A DNA stretch of 64,000 nt, taken from contig JAUSNO010000017.1 of the NCBI GenBank assembly GCA_030645915.1, forward strand, positions 124,001 to 188,000, read 5' to 3'. The stretch's first letter is position 1. Every line of letters starts with the position of its first letter. A program made the position numbers and the translations under genes. Positions 8,766 through 17,837 of this stretch are shown one piece after another. The DNA is from Undibacterium sp. (lineage in GTDB: Bacteria > Pseudomonadota > Gammaproteobacteria > Burkholderiales > Burkholderiaceae_D). The notes beneath the pieces are model-generated. The model was not told where the DNA came from and ran no database searches. It worked only from the letters and a program-made list of their open reading frames with translations.

Positions 8766-9254
8766 TTAGAACGGAATATCGTCATCCATATCGGAGAAGT
8801 TCGGTGCAGGGCGTGAAGCTGGTGCCTGGCGCGGTGCCGGTGCTGCGCTTTGACGTGGCGCTGATGGTGCGCCGCCACCGTAGGACTCATCGTCCATCGG
8901 TGCACCGCCACCCATGCCTTGACGGCTGCCGAGCATCTGCATGGTGTCTGCCTTGATGTCGGTGGCGTATTTTTCTACGCCGTCTTTATCAGTGTACTTG
9001 CGCGTGCGCAGGCTGCCTTCTACATAAACTTGCGAACCTTTTTTCAGGTACTGGCCGGCGATTTCTGCCAACTTGCCGAAGAAAGTGATGCGGTGCCATT
9101 CTGTCTGCTCTTTCTTTTCACCGGTGTTTTTATCTTTCCAGTTCTCGGTGGTAGCCACGGTAATGCTGGTCATGGCGTCGCCGCTAGGCATGTAGCGGGT
9201 TTCCGGATCACGTCCGAGATTGCCGATGATCTGGACTTTATTGAGTGATGCCAT
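8766..9254 (-). CDS. ssb: Single-stranded DNA-binding protein
   Basis: Binds and protects single-stranded DNA in replication, recombination and repair. The 162-residue protein has an N-terminal OB fold ([22 protein letters not shown], then [21 protein letters not shown]). A Gly/Pro/Ala-rich linker from about residue 115 leads to the acidic tip DMDDDIPF, which recruits partner proteins. The start ATG at 9254 is preceded by AGGAGAAATGC. It lies downstream of the MFS gene on the same strand and opposite uvrA, an order conserved in Burkholderiales. No LexA box was recognised upstream. Confidence 0.97.
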   Translation of the reverse strand: MASLNKVQIIGNLGRDPETRYMPSGDAMTSITVATTENWKDKNTGEKKEQTEWHRITFFGKLAEIAGQYLKKGSQVYVEGSLRTRKYTDKDGVEKYATDIKADTMQMLGSRQGMGGGAPMDDESYGGGAPSAPRQSAAPAPRQAPASRPAPNFSDMDDDIPF

Positions 9255-9300
9255 GCATTTCTCCTAAATTTCTGTGTGTCAATAGTTCAAAACTGATCGT

Positions 9301-10548
9301 TTAGACCTGAGCTGCGGCTACTGTTTTAGCGCGGCGCGGCAGCTCAGGCATTTTGCTAGCGATTATAAGCCAGAAGAGCGTCAATGCGGCGGTCACAATG
9401 AAGACTACCGCTGCGCCAGCGTGCTGATTGAGCCAGCCGCCCAGCAAGCCGCCGCAAGCCAGGCCCAAGGCCTGCAAAGTGTTATACACGCCCAGAGCCG
9501 CGCCTTTGGCGGCAGGCGGTGCCAGACGCGACACCAAAGATGGCTGACTCGCTTCAAGAATATTAAATGCCAGGAAAAAAGCGAACAGCAAGCCGATCAG
9601 CATCGCCGACTGATCCAGATATTGCCAAAATCCCAGTTGCACCAGCAATAGCAAAGCGATGGCAAAGATAAACACCTGTTTCATCTTGCCTTGTTTTTCG
9701 CCGATGAAAATCGCCGGCAACATGGCGATGAAGGAGCCGACCACGACAGGCAGGTAGACTTTCCAGTGATCGGGTAGCGGGATGTGGGCGTATTGCACCA
9801 GCGCCGACGGCACCACGACAAACATCGCCACCTGGCTCAAGTGCAGCACGAACACGCCTAGATTAAGGCGCATTAATTCTGGATTTCTCAACACCACACT
9901 CAAAGGTATTTTCTCTTCTTGCAACATCTTTGGTGACGCAGGTGTCACCCAGACAACGACAGCAATGGCCGCGACTGCGAGAATGGCAGTCAGCATGAAG
10001 ATGCCATTCATGCCTATGCCCTGATACAGCTTGGGCGCCGCTACCAGCGACAGGGCGAAGGTAATGCCGATAGAGCCGCCAACCATGGCCATCGCCTTGG
10101 TTCTGTGCTCTTCCCTGGTGGAATCGGCAATCAGCGCCGTCACTGCGGCCGAGATTGCTCCTGCGCCCTGCACCGCACGCCCCAGCATGATACCCATCAC
10201 CGTAGTCGATGCTGCAGCGATCAGCGCGCCCAAGGCAAACAGGATCAGGCCGATCACGATGATGCGTTTGCGGCCGAATTTATCCGAAGCGATACCGAAG
10301 GGGATTTGGAAGCAAGCCTGGCTCAGACCGTAAATGCCCATGGCCAGACCGACCAGCGTCATGTTGCCGCCGTCTGGCAGTGTTTTTGCGTGCAGCGCAA
10401 AAATCGGCAAAATCAGGAACAAGCCCAGCATGCGGAGGGCGAAAATCGATGCCAATGAGGTGCTGGCAAGAATTTCCTTGCGACTCATGCCCGCAGAGCC
10501 GGCGGATTCATCTTCGCTCAATGGTTTAGGGGTCGATGTTGCAATCAT
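9301..10548 (-). CDS. MFS transporter
   Basis: Inner-membrane major facilitator of 415 residues with about 12 hydrophobic helices. The loop 2-3 motif is GIASDKFGRKRIIVIG, and GRAVQGAGAISAAVTALIAD matches the helix 4-5 motif of drug:H+ antiporters (YajR-type). It lies between ssb and uvrA, divergent from uvrA, as in many Betaproteobacteria. The substrate is unknown; resistance or efflux is suggested only by family. The N-terminus is a short polar cytoplasmic stretch. The start at 10548 is the only in-frame ATG before the first helix. Confidence 0.85.
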   Translation of the reverse strand: MIATSTPKPLSEDESAGSAGMSRKEILASTSLASIFALRMLGLFLILPIFALHAKTLPDGGNMTLVGLAMGIYGLSQACFQIPFGIASDKFGRKRIIVIGLILFALGALIAAASTTVMGIMLGRAVQGAGAISAAVTALIADSTREEHRTKAMAMVGGSIGITFALSLVAAPKLYQGIGMNGIFMLTAILAVAAIAVVVWVTPASPKMLQEEKIPLSVVLRNPELMRLNLGVFVLHLSQVAMFVVVPSALVQYAHIPLPDHWKVYLPVVVGSFIAMLPAIFIGEKQGKMKQVFIFAIALLLLVQLGFWQYLDQSAMLIGLLFAFFLAFNILEASQPSLVSRLAPPAAKGAALGVYNTLQALGLACGGLLGGWLNQHAGAAVVFIVTAALTLFWLIIASKMPELPRRAKTVAAAQV

Positions 10549-10699
10549 AGTAAGACAAAAACCGGATCAGGAAACAAAGCAGGCAGGTCGCCCGCGTCAA
10601 ATTTCAAAAACCCGTTATAGTAGCAGGTTGCTTGCCCCGAAATCATAAATAGGGGACGCTTTACGAATAGCAACATGCCATACCTTGCGGAAAAATCAC

Positions 10700-13639
10700 A
10701 TGACACAAACCAAAGCCAAATCCTCCAAAAAGGCCAAACCTGCTGAAATCGACTTCGGCACCCATGACCTGCCTTTGGTAAAAAAAGACGAAATCCGCAT
10801 ACGCGGCGCGCGCACGCACAATCTGAAGAACATCAATCTCGATTTGCCGCGTAATAAGCTGGTGGTCATCACGGGTCTGTCCGGCTCGGGCAAGTCTTCG
10901 CTGGCGTTTGATACCTTGTATGCCGAGGGCCAGCGCCGCTATGTTGAATCGCTGTCTGCCTATGCGCGTCAGTTTTTGCAGCTGATGGAAAAACCCGACG
11001 TCGATCTGATCGAAGGCCTGTCACCGGCCATCTCAATCGAGCAAAAAGCCACCTCGCACAATCCGCGCTCCACGGTCGGCACCGTCACCGAGATCCACGA
11101 TTACCTGCGCCTGCTATACGCGCGCGTCGGCACGCCGTATTGCCCCGATCATCCCGAGAATCCATTGGCAGCGCAATCAGTCTCGCAAATGGTCGATACC
11201 GTATTAGCGATGCCGGAAGACACCAAGCTGATGATCCTCGCGCCTGTGGTGAGCAACCGCAAGGGTGAGCACGTCGATCTGTTCGAGCAAATGCAGGCGC
11301 AGGGTTTTGTGCGCTTTCGCGTGCAGAGTGGCACCCATCCTGCCAAGATCGTTGAAGTTGATGATCTACCGAAACTCAAGAAGACTGAGAAGCACACCAT
11401 TGACGTGGTGATCGACCGCGTCAAAGTAAAAGAAGAAATCAAGCAACGCCTGGCAGAATCGTTTGAGACCTCATTGCGCATTGCCAACGGACGCGCCCTG
11501 ATCGTCGATATGGATAGCGGCCACGAGCAACTGTTCTCGAATAAATTCGCCTGCCCGACTTGCGGTTACAGCCTGCAGGAACTGGAGCCGCGCCTGTTCT
11601 CGTTCAATAATCCTATGGGCGCCTGCCCCGAATGCGATGGCCTGGGTCACATAGAATTTTTTGATCCTAAGCGCATCGTCGCCTTCCCAAATCTCTCGCT
11701 GGCGAGCGGCGCAGTGAAGGGCTGGGATAGACGCAATCAGTTCTATTTCCAGATGCTGTCTAACCTGGCGGCCTTCTATGAATTTGATATCGATACGCCG
11801 TTTGAGCAGCTGACGGAAGACGCGCAAAAAGTGATCTTGTACGGCTCGGGCAAGCAACAGATCCCATTCACTTACATCAATGAAAAAGGTCGCACCGTCA
11901 TCAAGGAACATACCTTTGAAGGCGTGATCGTGAACCTGCAAAGACGCTATCGCGAGACCGATTCGATGGCAGTCAAAGAAGAGCTGGCCAAGTTCATCAA
12001 CGAAAAACAATGTCCGTCCTGCCACGGTGCGCGCCTGCGCATAGAGGCGCGTTACGTCAAGGTCGGCACTGGAGCACAAGAGAAGCCAATTTATGAAATC
12101 AGCGCCCTGCCCTTAAGGCAAACCCTGAGCTTTTTTGAACAGCTCAAACTGGTCGGTGCCAAGCGCGATATCGCGGACCGCATCATCAAGGAAATCAGCT
12201 CGCGCCTGACGTTTTTAAATAACGTCGGCCTCGATTATCTCTCGCTGGACCGCAGCGCCGATACGCTTTCGGGCGGCGAAGCGCAACGGATACGCCTGGC
12301 CTCGCAAATTGGCTCCGGCCTGACCGGCGTGATGTATGTACTTGATGAACCGTCGATCGGCCTGCATCAGCGCGACAATGACAGGCTCATCGAAACCCTG
12401 CGCCACTTGCGCGACATTGGCAACAGCGTCCTGGTGGTCGAGCACGATGAAGATGCGATACGCTGCGCCGATTTTGTAGTGGACATGGGCATCGGTGCCG
12501 GCGTGCATGGTGGCGAAGTCATCGCGCAAGGTACGATAGACGACATCATGAAAAGCGAGCGCTCGCTGACGGCAAAATACCTGTCGGGCGAACTCAGTAT
12601 CGCCGTGCCAAAGCAGCGCACGCCGTTCAATAACGAGAAACAATTCGTCATCAGCGGTGCCAGCGGCAACAACCTGAAAAAAGTCACGATGAAGCTGCCG
12701 GTAGGCTTACTGACCTGCGTGACAGGCGTCTCCGGCTCAGGCAAATCCACGCTGGTCAACGACACGCTCTACCTTGCTGCCTCGCGCCATCTGTACGGGT
12801 CACAAGCCGAACCTGCAGCGTTTGAAAGCATCAGCGGTCTGGAACATTTCGACAAAGTCATCGCGGTAGATCAGGCACCAATCGGCCGCACGCCGCGCTC
12901 TAACCCTGCCACTTACACCGGCTTGTTCACGCCAATCCGCGATTTATTTTCGACGGTGCCAGTCGCCAAGGAACGCGGCTATAGCGCCGGACGCTTTTCG
13001 TTCAACGTCAAGGGCGGCCGCTGCGAAGCCTGTCAGGGTGATGGCGTGATCAAGGTCGAGATGCACTTCCTGCCGGACGTGTATGTACCCTGCGACACCT
13101 GCCACGGCAAGCGCTACAACCGCGAAACCCTGGAAGTGCAATACAAGGGCAAGAACATCACCGAAGTGCTGGGCATGACGGTGGAAGACGCTTATGAATT
13201 CTTCAAACCAGTGCCGCTGATCGCACGAAAGTTGCATACGCTATTGGACGTGGGCCTTGGCTACATCCGCCTCGGCCAAAGCGCCACCACGCTATCGGGC
13301 GGCGAAGCGCAAAGGGTAAAACTCTCGCTGGAATTATCGAAACGCGACACCGGCCGTACACTGTACATTCTGGATGAGCCGACCACCGGTCTGCATTTCC
13401 ACGACATCGATTTATTACTTAAAGTCATCCACAGATTGCGCGATCAGGGCAACACTGTCGTCATCATCGAACACAATCTGGACGTCATTAAAACCGCCGA
13501 CTGGATAGTCGATCTGGGACCGGAAGGCGGCGCTGGCGGTGGCTTGATTCTGGCGAGCGGTACGCCGGAAGAAGTGGCAGCCAATCCGGAAAGTGTGACG
13601 GGGAAATACCTCGCGCCTTTGTTAAAGCATAAGAAGTAG
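10700..13639 (+). CDS. uvrA: Excinuclease ABC subunit A (UvrA)
   Basis: DNA damage-recognition ATPase of nucleotide excision repair, working with UvrB. The 979-residue product has two ABC modules. Module I has Walker [10 protein letters not shown] and signature [12 protein letters not shown]. Module II has GVSGSGKST and [12 protein letters not shown]. There are two CxxC...CxxC zinc fingers (CPTCGYSL...CPECDG and CEACQGDG...CDTCHG). The ATG at 10700 was chosen because GCGGAAA precedes it; an in-frame TTG five codons upstream lacks a ribosome site. It is divergent from the MFS gene. A palindromic element begins 11 bp after the stop codon. Confidence 0.97.
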   Translation: MTQTKAKSSKKAKPAEIDFGTHDLPLVKKDEIRIRGARTHNLKNINLDLPRNKLVVITGLSGSGKSSLAFDTLYAEGQRRYVESLSAYARQFLQLMEKPDVDLIEGLSPAISIEQKATSHNPRSTVGTVTEIHDYLRLLYARVGTPYCPDHPENPLAAQSVSQMVDTVLAMPEDTKLMILAPVVSNRKGEHVDLFEQMQAQGFVRFRVQSGTHPAKIVEVDDLPKLKKTEKHTIDVVIDRVKVKEEIKQRLAESFETSLRIANGRALIVDMDSGHEQLFSNKFACPTCGYSLQELEPRLFSFNNPMGACPECDGLGHIEFFDPKRIVAFPNLSLASGAVKGWDRRNQFYFQMLSNLAAFYEFDIDTPFEQLTEDAQKVILYGSGKQQIPFTYINEKGRTVIKEHTFEGVIVNLQRRYRETDSMAVKEELAKFINEKQCPSCHGARLRIEARYVKVGTGAQEKPIYEISALPLRQTLSFFEQLKLVGAKRDIADRIIKEISSRLTFLNNVGLDYLSLDRSADTLSGGEAQRIRLASQIGSGLTGVMYVLDEPSIGLHQRDNDRLIETLRHLRDIGNSVLVVEHDEDAIRCADFVVDMGIGAGVHGGEVIAQGTIDDIMKSERSLTAKYLSGELSIAVPKQRTPFNNEKQFVISGASGNNLKKVTMKLPVGLLTCVTGVSGSGKSTLVNDTLYLAASRHLYGSQAEPAAFESISGLEHFDKVIAVDQAPIGRTPRSNPATYTGLFTPIRDLFSTVPVAKERGYSAGRFSFNVKGGRCEACQGDGVIKVEMHFLPDVYVPCDTCHGKRYNRETLEVQYKGKNITEVLGMTVEDAYEFFKPVPLIARKLHTLLDVGLGYIRLGQSATTLSGGEAQRVKLSLELSKRDTGRTLYILDEPTTGLHFHDIDLLLKVIHRLRDQGNTVVIIEHNLDVIKTADWIVDLGPEGGAGGGLILASGTPEEVAANPESVTGKYLAPLLKHKK

Positions 13640-13650
13640 TTAAAATAAAT

Positions 13651-13710
13651 ACGCAATATCCATGCGGCTTGTGGCAGCATTTAGGCTTGAAAGGCGCATG
13701 GATAGTGCGC
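13651..13710. repeat. Dispersed palindromic element, copy 1
   Basis: Arms ACGCAATATCCATGCG (13651-13666) and CGCATGGATAGTGCGC (13695-13710) pair at 14 of 16 positions around a 28-bp loop. The same arm sequences recur in five other places in the window (15839, 17710, 22343, 23563, 46355). Position just after uvrA suggests mRNA 3'-end stabilisation or termination, but no T-run follows. Confidence 0.7.
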
Positions 13711-13756
13711 AATAGGTTTTTAATAGGTTTTAAATTTCAGTGAAATCGAACGGTGA

Positions 13757-13790
13757 GCGGTGGGTTACGGCTGCGCCTAACCCACCCTAC
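13757..13790. repeat. GGTGGGTTA/TAACCCACC inverted repeat
   Basis: GGTGGGTTA at 13759-13767 pairs with TAACCCACC at 13778-13786 around a 10-bp GC-rich loop. Short elements with this stem are common between genes in Betaproteobacteria. It is part of a 489-bp gene-free stretch between uvrA and pth that is packed with repeats. Confidence 0.6.
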
Positions 13791-13809
13791 GATTTACGGT
13801 TGTTTTGAA

Positions 13810-13843
13810 GTTGATGTTGATGTTGATGTTGATGTTGATGTTG
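13810..13843. repeat. GTTGAT hexanucleotide tandem repeat
   Basis: Five complete GTTGAT units plus four bases of a sixth. The unit length preserves frame, so antisense frames read as alternating Gln-His or Ser-Thr, but no gene can be supported here. Copy number could vary by slippage. Confidence 0.9.
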
Positions 13844-13875
13844 CCTCTGCTTTTGAATTAAGAATTCCGCTTCTG

Positions 13876-14056
13876 AGCTGCCGTTTGTGCGGGGCAGAAA
13901 ACGGAACAAGAAGTGTCCTTGTCTGAGCCGAAGGCGAGTTGTGGACACTTCCCGTTTTTTGCTCTGCACAGACGGGAACCCGAAGGGCAGCGAAGTGCGG
14001 TCGCACCTCGGCGGCCCCCTTTCTTTTCTTACATTTTCTTGGCGAAGCAAGAAAAG
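13876..14056. repeat. Long imperfect hairpin repeat upstream of pth
   Basis: The outer arms at about 13881-13904 (CCGTTTGTGCGGGGCAGAAA...) and 13952-13975 are complementary with a few mismatches. An inner perfect pair GAAGTGTCC (13910-13918) / GGACACTTC (13943-13951) encloses a 24-nt loop. A second hairpin TTTTCTTG-GCGAAG-CAAGAAAA occupies 14034-14055. Frames through it look protein-like, but there is no ribosome site or conserved start. Similar sequence recurs between genes in Burkholderiales genomes (from memory). It is best read as a dispersed structured repeat. Confidence 0.55.
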
Positions 14057-14128
14057 TAAGTAGCAGCCGGTCTACCACCGGCCAGTAATCGAAAAATAAC
14101 GTAATAGACCAAATAAATAACGAGCCCC

Positions 14129-14722
14129 ATGTCCATCCGACTAATAATAGGCCTAGGCAATCCAGGCCCAGAATACGAACAAACCCGCCACAACGCCGGC
14201 TTCTGGCTAGTCGATCAGCTCGCTAAAAACGGCTTGCAGCGCGACAAAAATTTCAACGCACTGCTCGCCAAAGTAAAAATCGCGGCGGAAGACGTCTGGC
14301 TGCTGCAACCGCAAACCTTCATGAATCGTTCTGGCCAGTCAGTCGGCGCGCTCTGCCGCTTTTACAAAATCACGCCGGATCAAATCCTGGTGGTGCACGA
14401 CGAACTCGATCTGCTGCCGGGCGTTGCCAAGCTGAAAAAAGGCGGCTCGTCCGGCGGCCATAACGGCCTGAAAGACATCACGGCGGCACTCGGTACGCAG
14501 GATTACTGGCGCCTGCGCATAGGCATAGGCCATCCACGCAGCCTGAACCTGAATCAGGGTGTGGCTGATTTTGTCCTGCACCGGCCGCGCAAGGAAGAGC
14601 AGCCTTTGATCGATGAAGCCATTGCCTACAGCCTGGATATCATCCCGCTGATGGTGGAGGGGAATTTCAACGAGGCGATGCTGCGCTTACATACTAATGC
14701 CAACGGCAACGCGTCAAAATGA
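14129..14722 (+). CDS. pth: Peptidyl-tRNA hydrolase
   Basis: Recycles peptidyl-tRNA released from stalled ribosomes. The 197-residue protein has the standard N-terminus [20 protein letters not shown] with catalytic His21, the FMN segment holding Asn66, and HDELDL with Asp94, matching E. coli Pth residues His20, Asn68 and Asp93 in order. The stop codon overlaps the start of the patatin-like gene (ATGA), so the two are translationally coupled. In most Betaproteobacteria pth lies next to ychF; here 6.4 kb of other genes separate them. Confidence 0.96.
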   Translation: MSIRLIIGLGNPGPEYEQTRHNAGFWLVDQLAKNGLQRDKNFNALLAKVKIAAEDVWLLQPQTFMNRSGQSVGALCRFYKITPDQILVVHDELDLLPGVAKLKKGGSSGGHNGLKDITAALGTQDYWRLRIGIGHPRSLNLNQGVADFVLHRPRKEEQPLIDEAIAYSLDIIPLMVEGNFNEAMLRLHTNANGNASK

Positions 14723-15822
14723 GTTCGCCACTACAAATACATGCGGGGAAAATTGCGCTGGCGCATATTCGCGAACATGGTTTGCAGGCCAGGGATATCG
14801 CCGTCATTCCGGCAGCGGCGGGCGGCCCCAAGGGCTTGATTTTGCAAGCGCTGGATCAATGGATCTTTGGCGAATGGCTACCGAAGGCACCGCGTGAGCG
14901 CAGCCTGATCGGTGCCTCGATAGGTGCCTGGCGCATGGCGGCGGCCAGCCATGCCGACCCGGTGGCGGCGTTCCAACGACTGGGCGATTTGTATTGCGGC
15001 CAGCGCTATCCGGCCAAACCCAGTCCGGCGCGCGTCACCGAAGAAATCCACGGCCTGCTGCAACATTTTATCGCCGGGCACGAACACGAGATCGTCAACC
15101 AGCCACAACACCGTCTGCACGTGCTGGCAGTACATGGGCGCGGCCTGCTGCATACGCCGCAGAGCGCGCTGGCCAGCAAACTGGGATTCACGGCAGCGGC
15201 GCTCGCCAACATCGCCTCACGCGACTATCTGGCACGCCACATCGACCGAGTGGTGATAGGCGACAGGCGCGACTCTCTGCTGTGGATGAAAGATAAATTC
15301 GATGATTTCAAGACGCATTTCGCTACCCTGACCACTGACAATCTGCTGCCCGCCCTGCTGGCATCGGGCACGCTGCCGCTGATCATGCAACCGGTACGGC
15401 ACATCGCCGGTGCGCCCGACGGAACGTACTGGGACGGTGGCATCATCGACTACCACCTGGCCTTCCCCTACTCCCGTCTGAACGACAGCACACAAGGCAA
15501 TCTGGTGCTATACCCGCACTTCACCGATCACATCATCCCAGGCTGGCTGGACAAGGCGTTGCCGTGGCGCCGCGCCGGTAGGGGCAAGCACGCTCACTGG
15601 GTCGATAACGTCATCATGATTTCGCCGTCACCTGCGTTTGTGCGCACGCTGCCGCGCGCCAAGCTACCCGACCGCAAGGATTTTTTCTACTACGGCGTCA
15701 ATCATGATGAACGCATCAGAAACTGGAAAATCGCCATGGCCGACAGCGAACGCATGCGCGATGCCTTTGCGGCATTTGTCGCCAAACCGGATCTGTCGCA
15801 GGTCATCCCTTTAAATTTCTAG
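14719..15822 (+). CDS. Patatin-like phospholipase family protein
   Basis: Serine hydrolase of the patatin/RssA type, probably a lipid acyl hydrolase. The 367-residue protein shows the Gly-rich oxyanion segment AAAGGPKGL (residues 32-40), the nucleophile elbow GASIG with Ser67, and the second catalytic residue in DGG (Asp239). No signal peptide is seen, so it should act in the cytoplasm or at the inner membrane face. It starts in the stop codon of pth. Its last eight codons (ending VIPLNF) lie in a 112-bp segment that is repeated at 17668, downstream of the histidine kinase. Confidence 0.85.
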   Translation: MSSPLQIHAGKIALAHIREHGLQARDIAVIPAAAGGPKGLILQALDQWIFGEWLPKAPRERSLIGASIGAWRMAAASHADPVAAFQRLGDLYCGQRYPAKPSPARVTEEIHGLLQHFIAGHEHEIVNQPQHRLHVLAVHGRGLLHTPQSALASKLGFTAAALANIASRDYLARHIDRVVIGDRRDSLLWMKDKFDDFKTHFATLTTDNLLPALLASGTLPLIMQPVRHIAGAPDGTYWDGGIIDYHLAFPYSRLNDSTQGNLVLYPHFTDHIIPGWLDKALPWRRAGRGKHAHWVDNVIMISPSPAFVRTLPRAKLPDRKDFFYYGVNHDERIRNWKIAMADSERMRDAFAAFVAKPDLSQVIPLNF

Positions 15823-15908
15823 CAGGCACGTGGCCTGACACGCTATGTTCATGCGGGTTTGCGGGCACATCGTGCCAGTAGGCGCATGAATAGTGCGTGC
15901 TGGCATGG
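15797..15908. repeat. 112-bp direct repeat, left copy (contains patatin 3' end and palindromic element)
   Basis: Begins CGCAGGTCATCCCTTTAAAT inside the last codons of the patatin gene and ends at CTGGCATGG. The segment at 17668-17779 repeats it with about six substitutions and no indels. The copies start 1,871 bp apart and bracket a MITE-like element, the PAS histidine kinase and a gene fragment. Confidence 0.92.
15839..15899. repeat. Dispersed palindromic element, copy 2
   Basis: Arms CACGCTATGTTCATGCG (15839-15855) and CGCATGAATAGTGCGTG (15883-15899) form an imperfect stem. The loop contains GGCACATCGTGCC, which can form its own small hairpin. It lies just after the patatin stop codon, inside the left 112-bp direct repeat. 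Confidence 0.75.
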
Positions 15909-15925
15909 TGCCTTTTTAAAAACAA

Positions 15926-16106
15926 TTAACCCAGATTTTCCATTAGGATTTGCGCTGATGACGGATGCACTTTTCGAGATAGTTTTGATGCGAATGAGGC
16001 GCCAATAGCTAGCTATTGGCAACGAAGAGCCGCAAAAGTAGCCGAAAATGCGCCGTCAGCACGCCAATAGCACCGCAGGTGCGCCTAATGGAAAATCTGG
16101 GTTTAA
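15926..16106. mobile_element. MITE-like element upstream of the histidine kinase
   Basis: Terminal inverted repeats AACCCAGATTTTCCATTAGG (ending at 15947) and its perfect complement (starting at 16084) enclose about 136 bp. The centre is a perfect 20-bp palindrome GCCAATAGCTAGCTATTGGC at 16001-16020. The outer flanks are TTAA on the left and TTTAA on the right. No coding capacity is seen. The overall plan and the central palindrome resemble the element at 42229-42396. Confidence 0.7.
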
Positions 16107-16236
16107 TGCCTACGGCAAAAGCGCAGCGACGATTGCGTGCTGGCATGTGTTGTTGCCGACATATAAATTTGTTTACCCTGCGCAATTTTTGTCCAATCCA
16201 GGTCTATGATCACACACCTGGGCAGCGGAGCGATCA

Positions 16237-17490
16237 ATGGATACGACCAAGCGATTTCAACATCTGGAGGTGGACGAGTTTTTAACCTCTCTCGATTTTC
16301 TGCCTATCGGCATGAGCATCGTCGACACGCATTTACAGCTGCGCTACTGCAATACCGCATTTATCGAACTCCTCGATTTCCCCGAAAACCTGATCATCCC
16401 CGGCATGAGCATGGAAGCCTTGTTTCGCTACAACGCGCAACGCGGCGACTATGGTCCTGGCGATGCCGACGAACAGGTGCAAAGCAGGATGGCACTCTCG
16501 GCCAAATTTGAACCGCACCAATTTACCCGTACCCGCGGCGACGGTCGTATTCTTCAAATCATCGGTCGCGTGATGTACGACCAGGCGGGCCAACCTATCG
16601 GCTTTGTCAGCCTATATGAAGACATTACCAAAGAAAAAATCTACGAACAAAAACTGGAAAAGCAGCATCAGGAGCTCAGCCTCGCATACGAAGACCTGAA
16701 GCAAACCCAACTGGCGCTGTTGCAAGCGGAAAAAATGGCCACGGTCGGCCATCTGGCCGCGGGTATCGCGCATGAGATCAACAACCCTATCGGTTTTGTC
16801 ATCTCTGGCGAAAATGCGCTGGAAGGCTACCTGAACGATTTACTCAGCCTGGTCGCGCATTATGAACAATTGGAAACGCATTATCCCGAGCAATCTCGCC
16901 AGCTCATGCAAAGCAATAAAGACCAGGTGGAACTGGCGCTGATCCGCGAAGATGCGCCCGCGCTGCTCAAGGAAATCCGCCATGGCTTAACGCGCGTCAA
17001 GGAGATCGTCGGACAGCTCAAGGTATTTGCTTTTGACCAGCCCAATCAGACAGCGGCAGCCGACCTGCGAGAGGTCGCTGACCGTGCGCTGGCCATCGCC
17101 GTCCACGGGTTTGGCCAGCAGATCAGCATACACAAAGACTACGCAGAGATCCCGCTGATACAGTGCAGCGCCGGCGAACTGGCGCAAGTATTTCTGGCGC
17201 TCTTCAGCAATGCCGGGCAAGCCATCTCAGGCGCGGGGCAAATCAGCATCAGGATCGCACAACAAGAGCAGAGCGTACGCTGCGACATCAGCGATACCGG
17301 CAGCGGTATCAAGACGGAACATCTGGCGCATATCTTTGATCCCTTTTTCACCACCAAAGCGGTAGGCAGCGGCACCGGCATGGGGCTGGCCGTGGCCTAC
17401 AACAGCATCAAGCAGCAAGGCGGAAAAATAGAAGTGAAAAGCACGCCCGGCCTGGGCAGCTGCTTCAGCATTTTTCTGCCCTTGAGTTAA
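16237..17490 (+). CDS. PAS-domain sensor histidine kinase (orphan)
   Basis: Soluble two-component kinase of 417 residues. A PAS domain occupies about residues 15-135 (NAQRGDYGPGD and the exit motif VSLYEDITKEK), followed by a short coiled coil. The HisKA segment MATVGHLAAGIAHEINNPIG has phospho-acceptor His179. The HATPase domain shows the N box LALFSNAGQAI, G1 DTGSGI and G2 GTGMGLAVAY. There is no transmembrane segment and no adjacent response regulator. GGAG lies 8 nt before the ATG. The gene is bracketed by 112-bp direct repeats and preceded by a MITE-like element, so it may be a late insertion at this locus. Confidence 0.9.
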   Translation: MDTTKRFQHLEVDEFLTSLDFLPIGMSIVDTHLQLRYCNTAFIELLDFPENLIIPGMSMEALFRYNAQRGDYGPGDADEQVQSRMALSAKFEPHQFTRTRGDGRILQIIGRVMYDQAGQPIGFVSLYEDITKEKIYEQKLEKQHQELSLAYEDLKQTQLALLQAEKMATVGHLAAGIAHEINNPIGFVISGENALEGYLNDLLSLVAHYEQLETHYPEQSRQLMQSNKDQVELALIREDAPALLKEIRHGLTRVKEIVGQLKVFAFDQPNQTAAADLREVADRALAIAVHGFGQQISIHKDYAEIPLIQCSAGELAQVFLALFSNAGQAISGAGQISIRIAQQEQSVRCDISDTGSGIKTEHLAHIFDPFFTTKAVGSGTGMGLAVAYNSIKQQGGKIEVKSTPGLGSCFSIFLPLS

Positions 17491-17546
17491 ATGTGTTTAT
17501 TCTTCAGCCCGGGCTGAATTCGCGCATATCTGTTACCGACAAAATC

Positions 17547-17672
17547 TTAGATTTGTATCGTTTGCGCCTGCGTTGATTCCGCCAGCAAGATGCGGGTGAA
17601 TCTGAGAGCGCCTTTGCCCGTATGAATAGGCGTTTTGGTGGCGAGCGTAGCCTCAAGCTCGGCGATGCGCAG
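17547..17672 (-). pseudogene. 3' fragment of an unidentified minus-strand gene
   Basis: Reading right to left from the edge of the repeat at 17668, about 40 codons stay open and end at a TAA (17547-17549). They include IAELEATLATK, HTGKGALRFTRILLAE and STQAQTIQI. The composition is protein-like, but there is no start: the frame runs straight into the duplicated patatin tail. The GKGALRF motif faintly recalls the C-terminus of DUF1801/YdhG-type proteins, which is only a guess. It is probably the stump of a gene cut by the event that made the 112-bp duplication. Confidence 0.35.
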
Positions 17673-17779
17673 GTCATCCCTTTAAATTTCTAACAGGCAC
17701 ATGGCCTGACACGCAATGTCCATGCGGGTTTGCGGGCACATCGTGCCAGCAGGCGCATGAATAGTGCGTGCTGGCATGG
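17668..17779. repeat. 112-bp direct repeat, right copy
   Basis: Second copy of 15797-15908. It still contains the final patatin codons (now ending in TAA instead of TAG), although no patatin gene lies in front of it. It also contains palindromic element copy 3 (arms at 17710-17726 and 17754-17770). Confidence 0.92.
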
Positions 17780-17837
17780 CGTGTTTTTAGGTTTCACGCA
17801 GACCTAATCGATGCTGCCTGCAACTACCTCGTTGAAA

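Noticed and set aside
8595-8816. 73-codon frame between the PEP-CTERM gene and ssb
   Set aside because: It crosses the bidirectional terminator and the end of ssb and lacks a ribosome site.
11471-12079. 202-codon minus-strand frame within uvrA
   Set aside because: Shadow of the uvrA reading frame; uvrA is complete and intact.
13810-13843. Possible CRISPR-like repeats
   Set aside because: The units are contiguous 6-mers with no spacers. No array of 25-40 bp repeats with unique spacers exists in the window.
13787-14078. Two overlapping minus-strand frames of 87 and 94 codons with Gln-His or Ser-Thr runs
   Set aside because: They read through a tandem repeat and a long hairpin repeat, have no ribosome site, and both frames look equally coding-like, which is a sign of repeat DNA rather than a gene.
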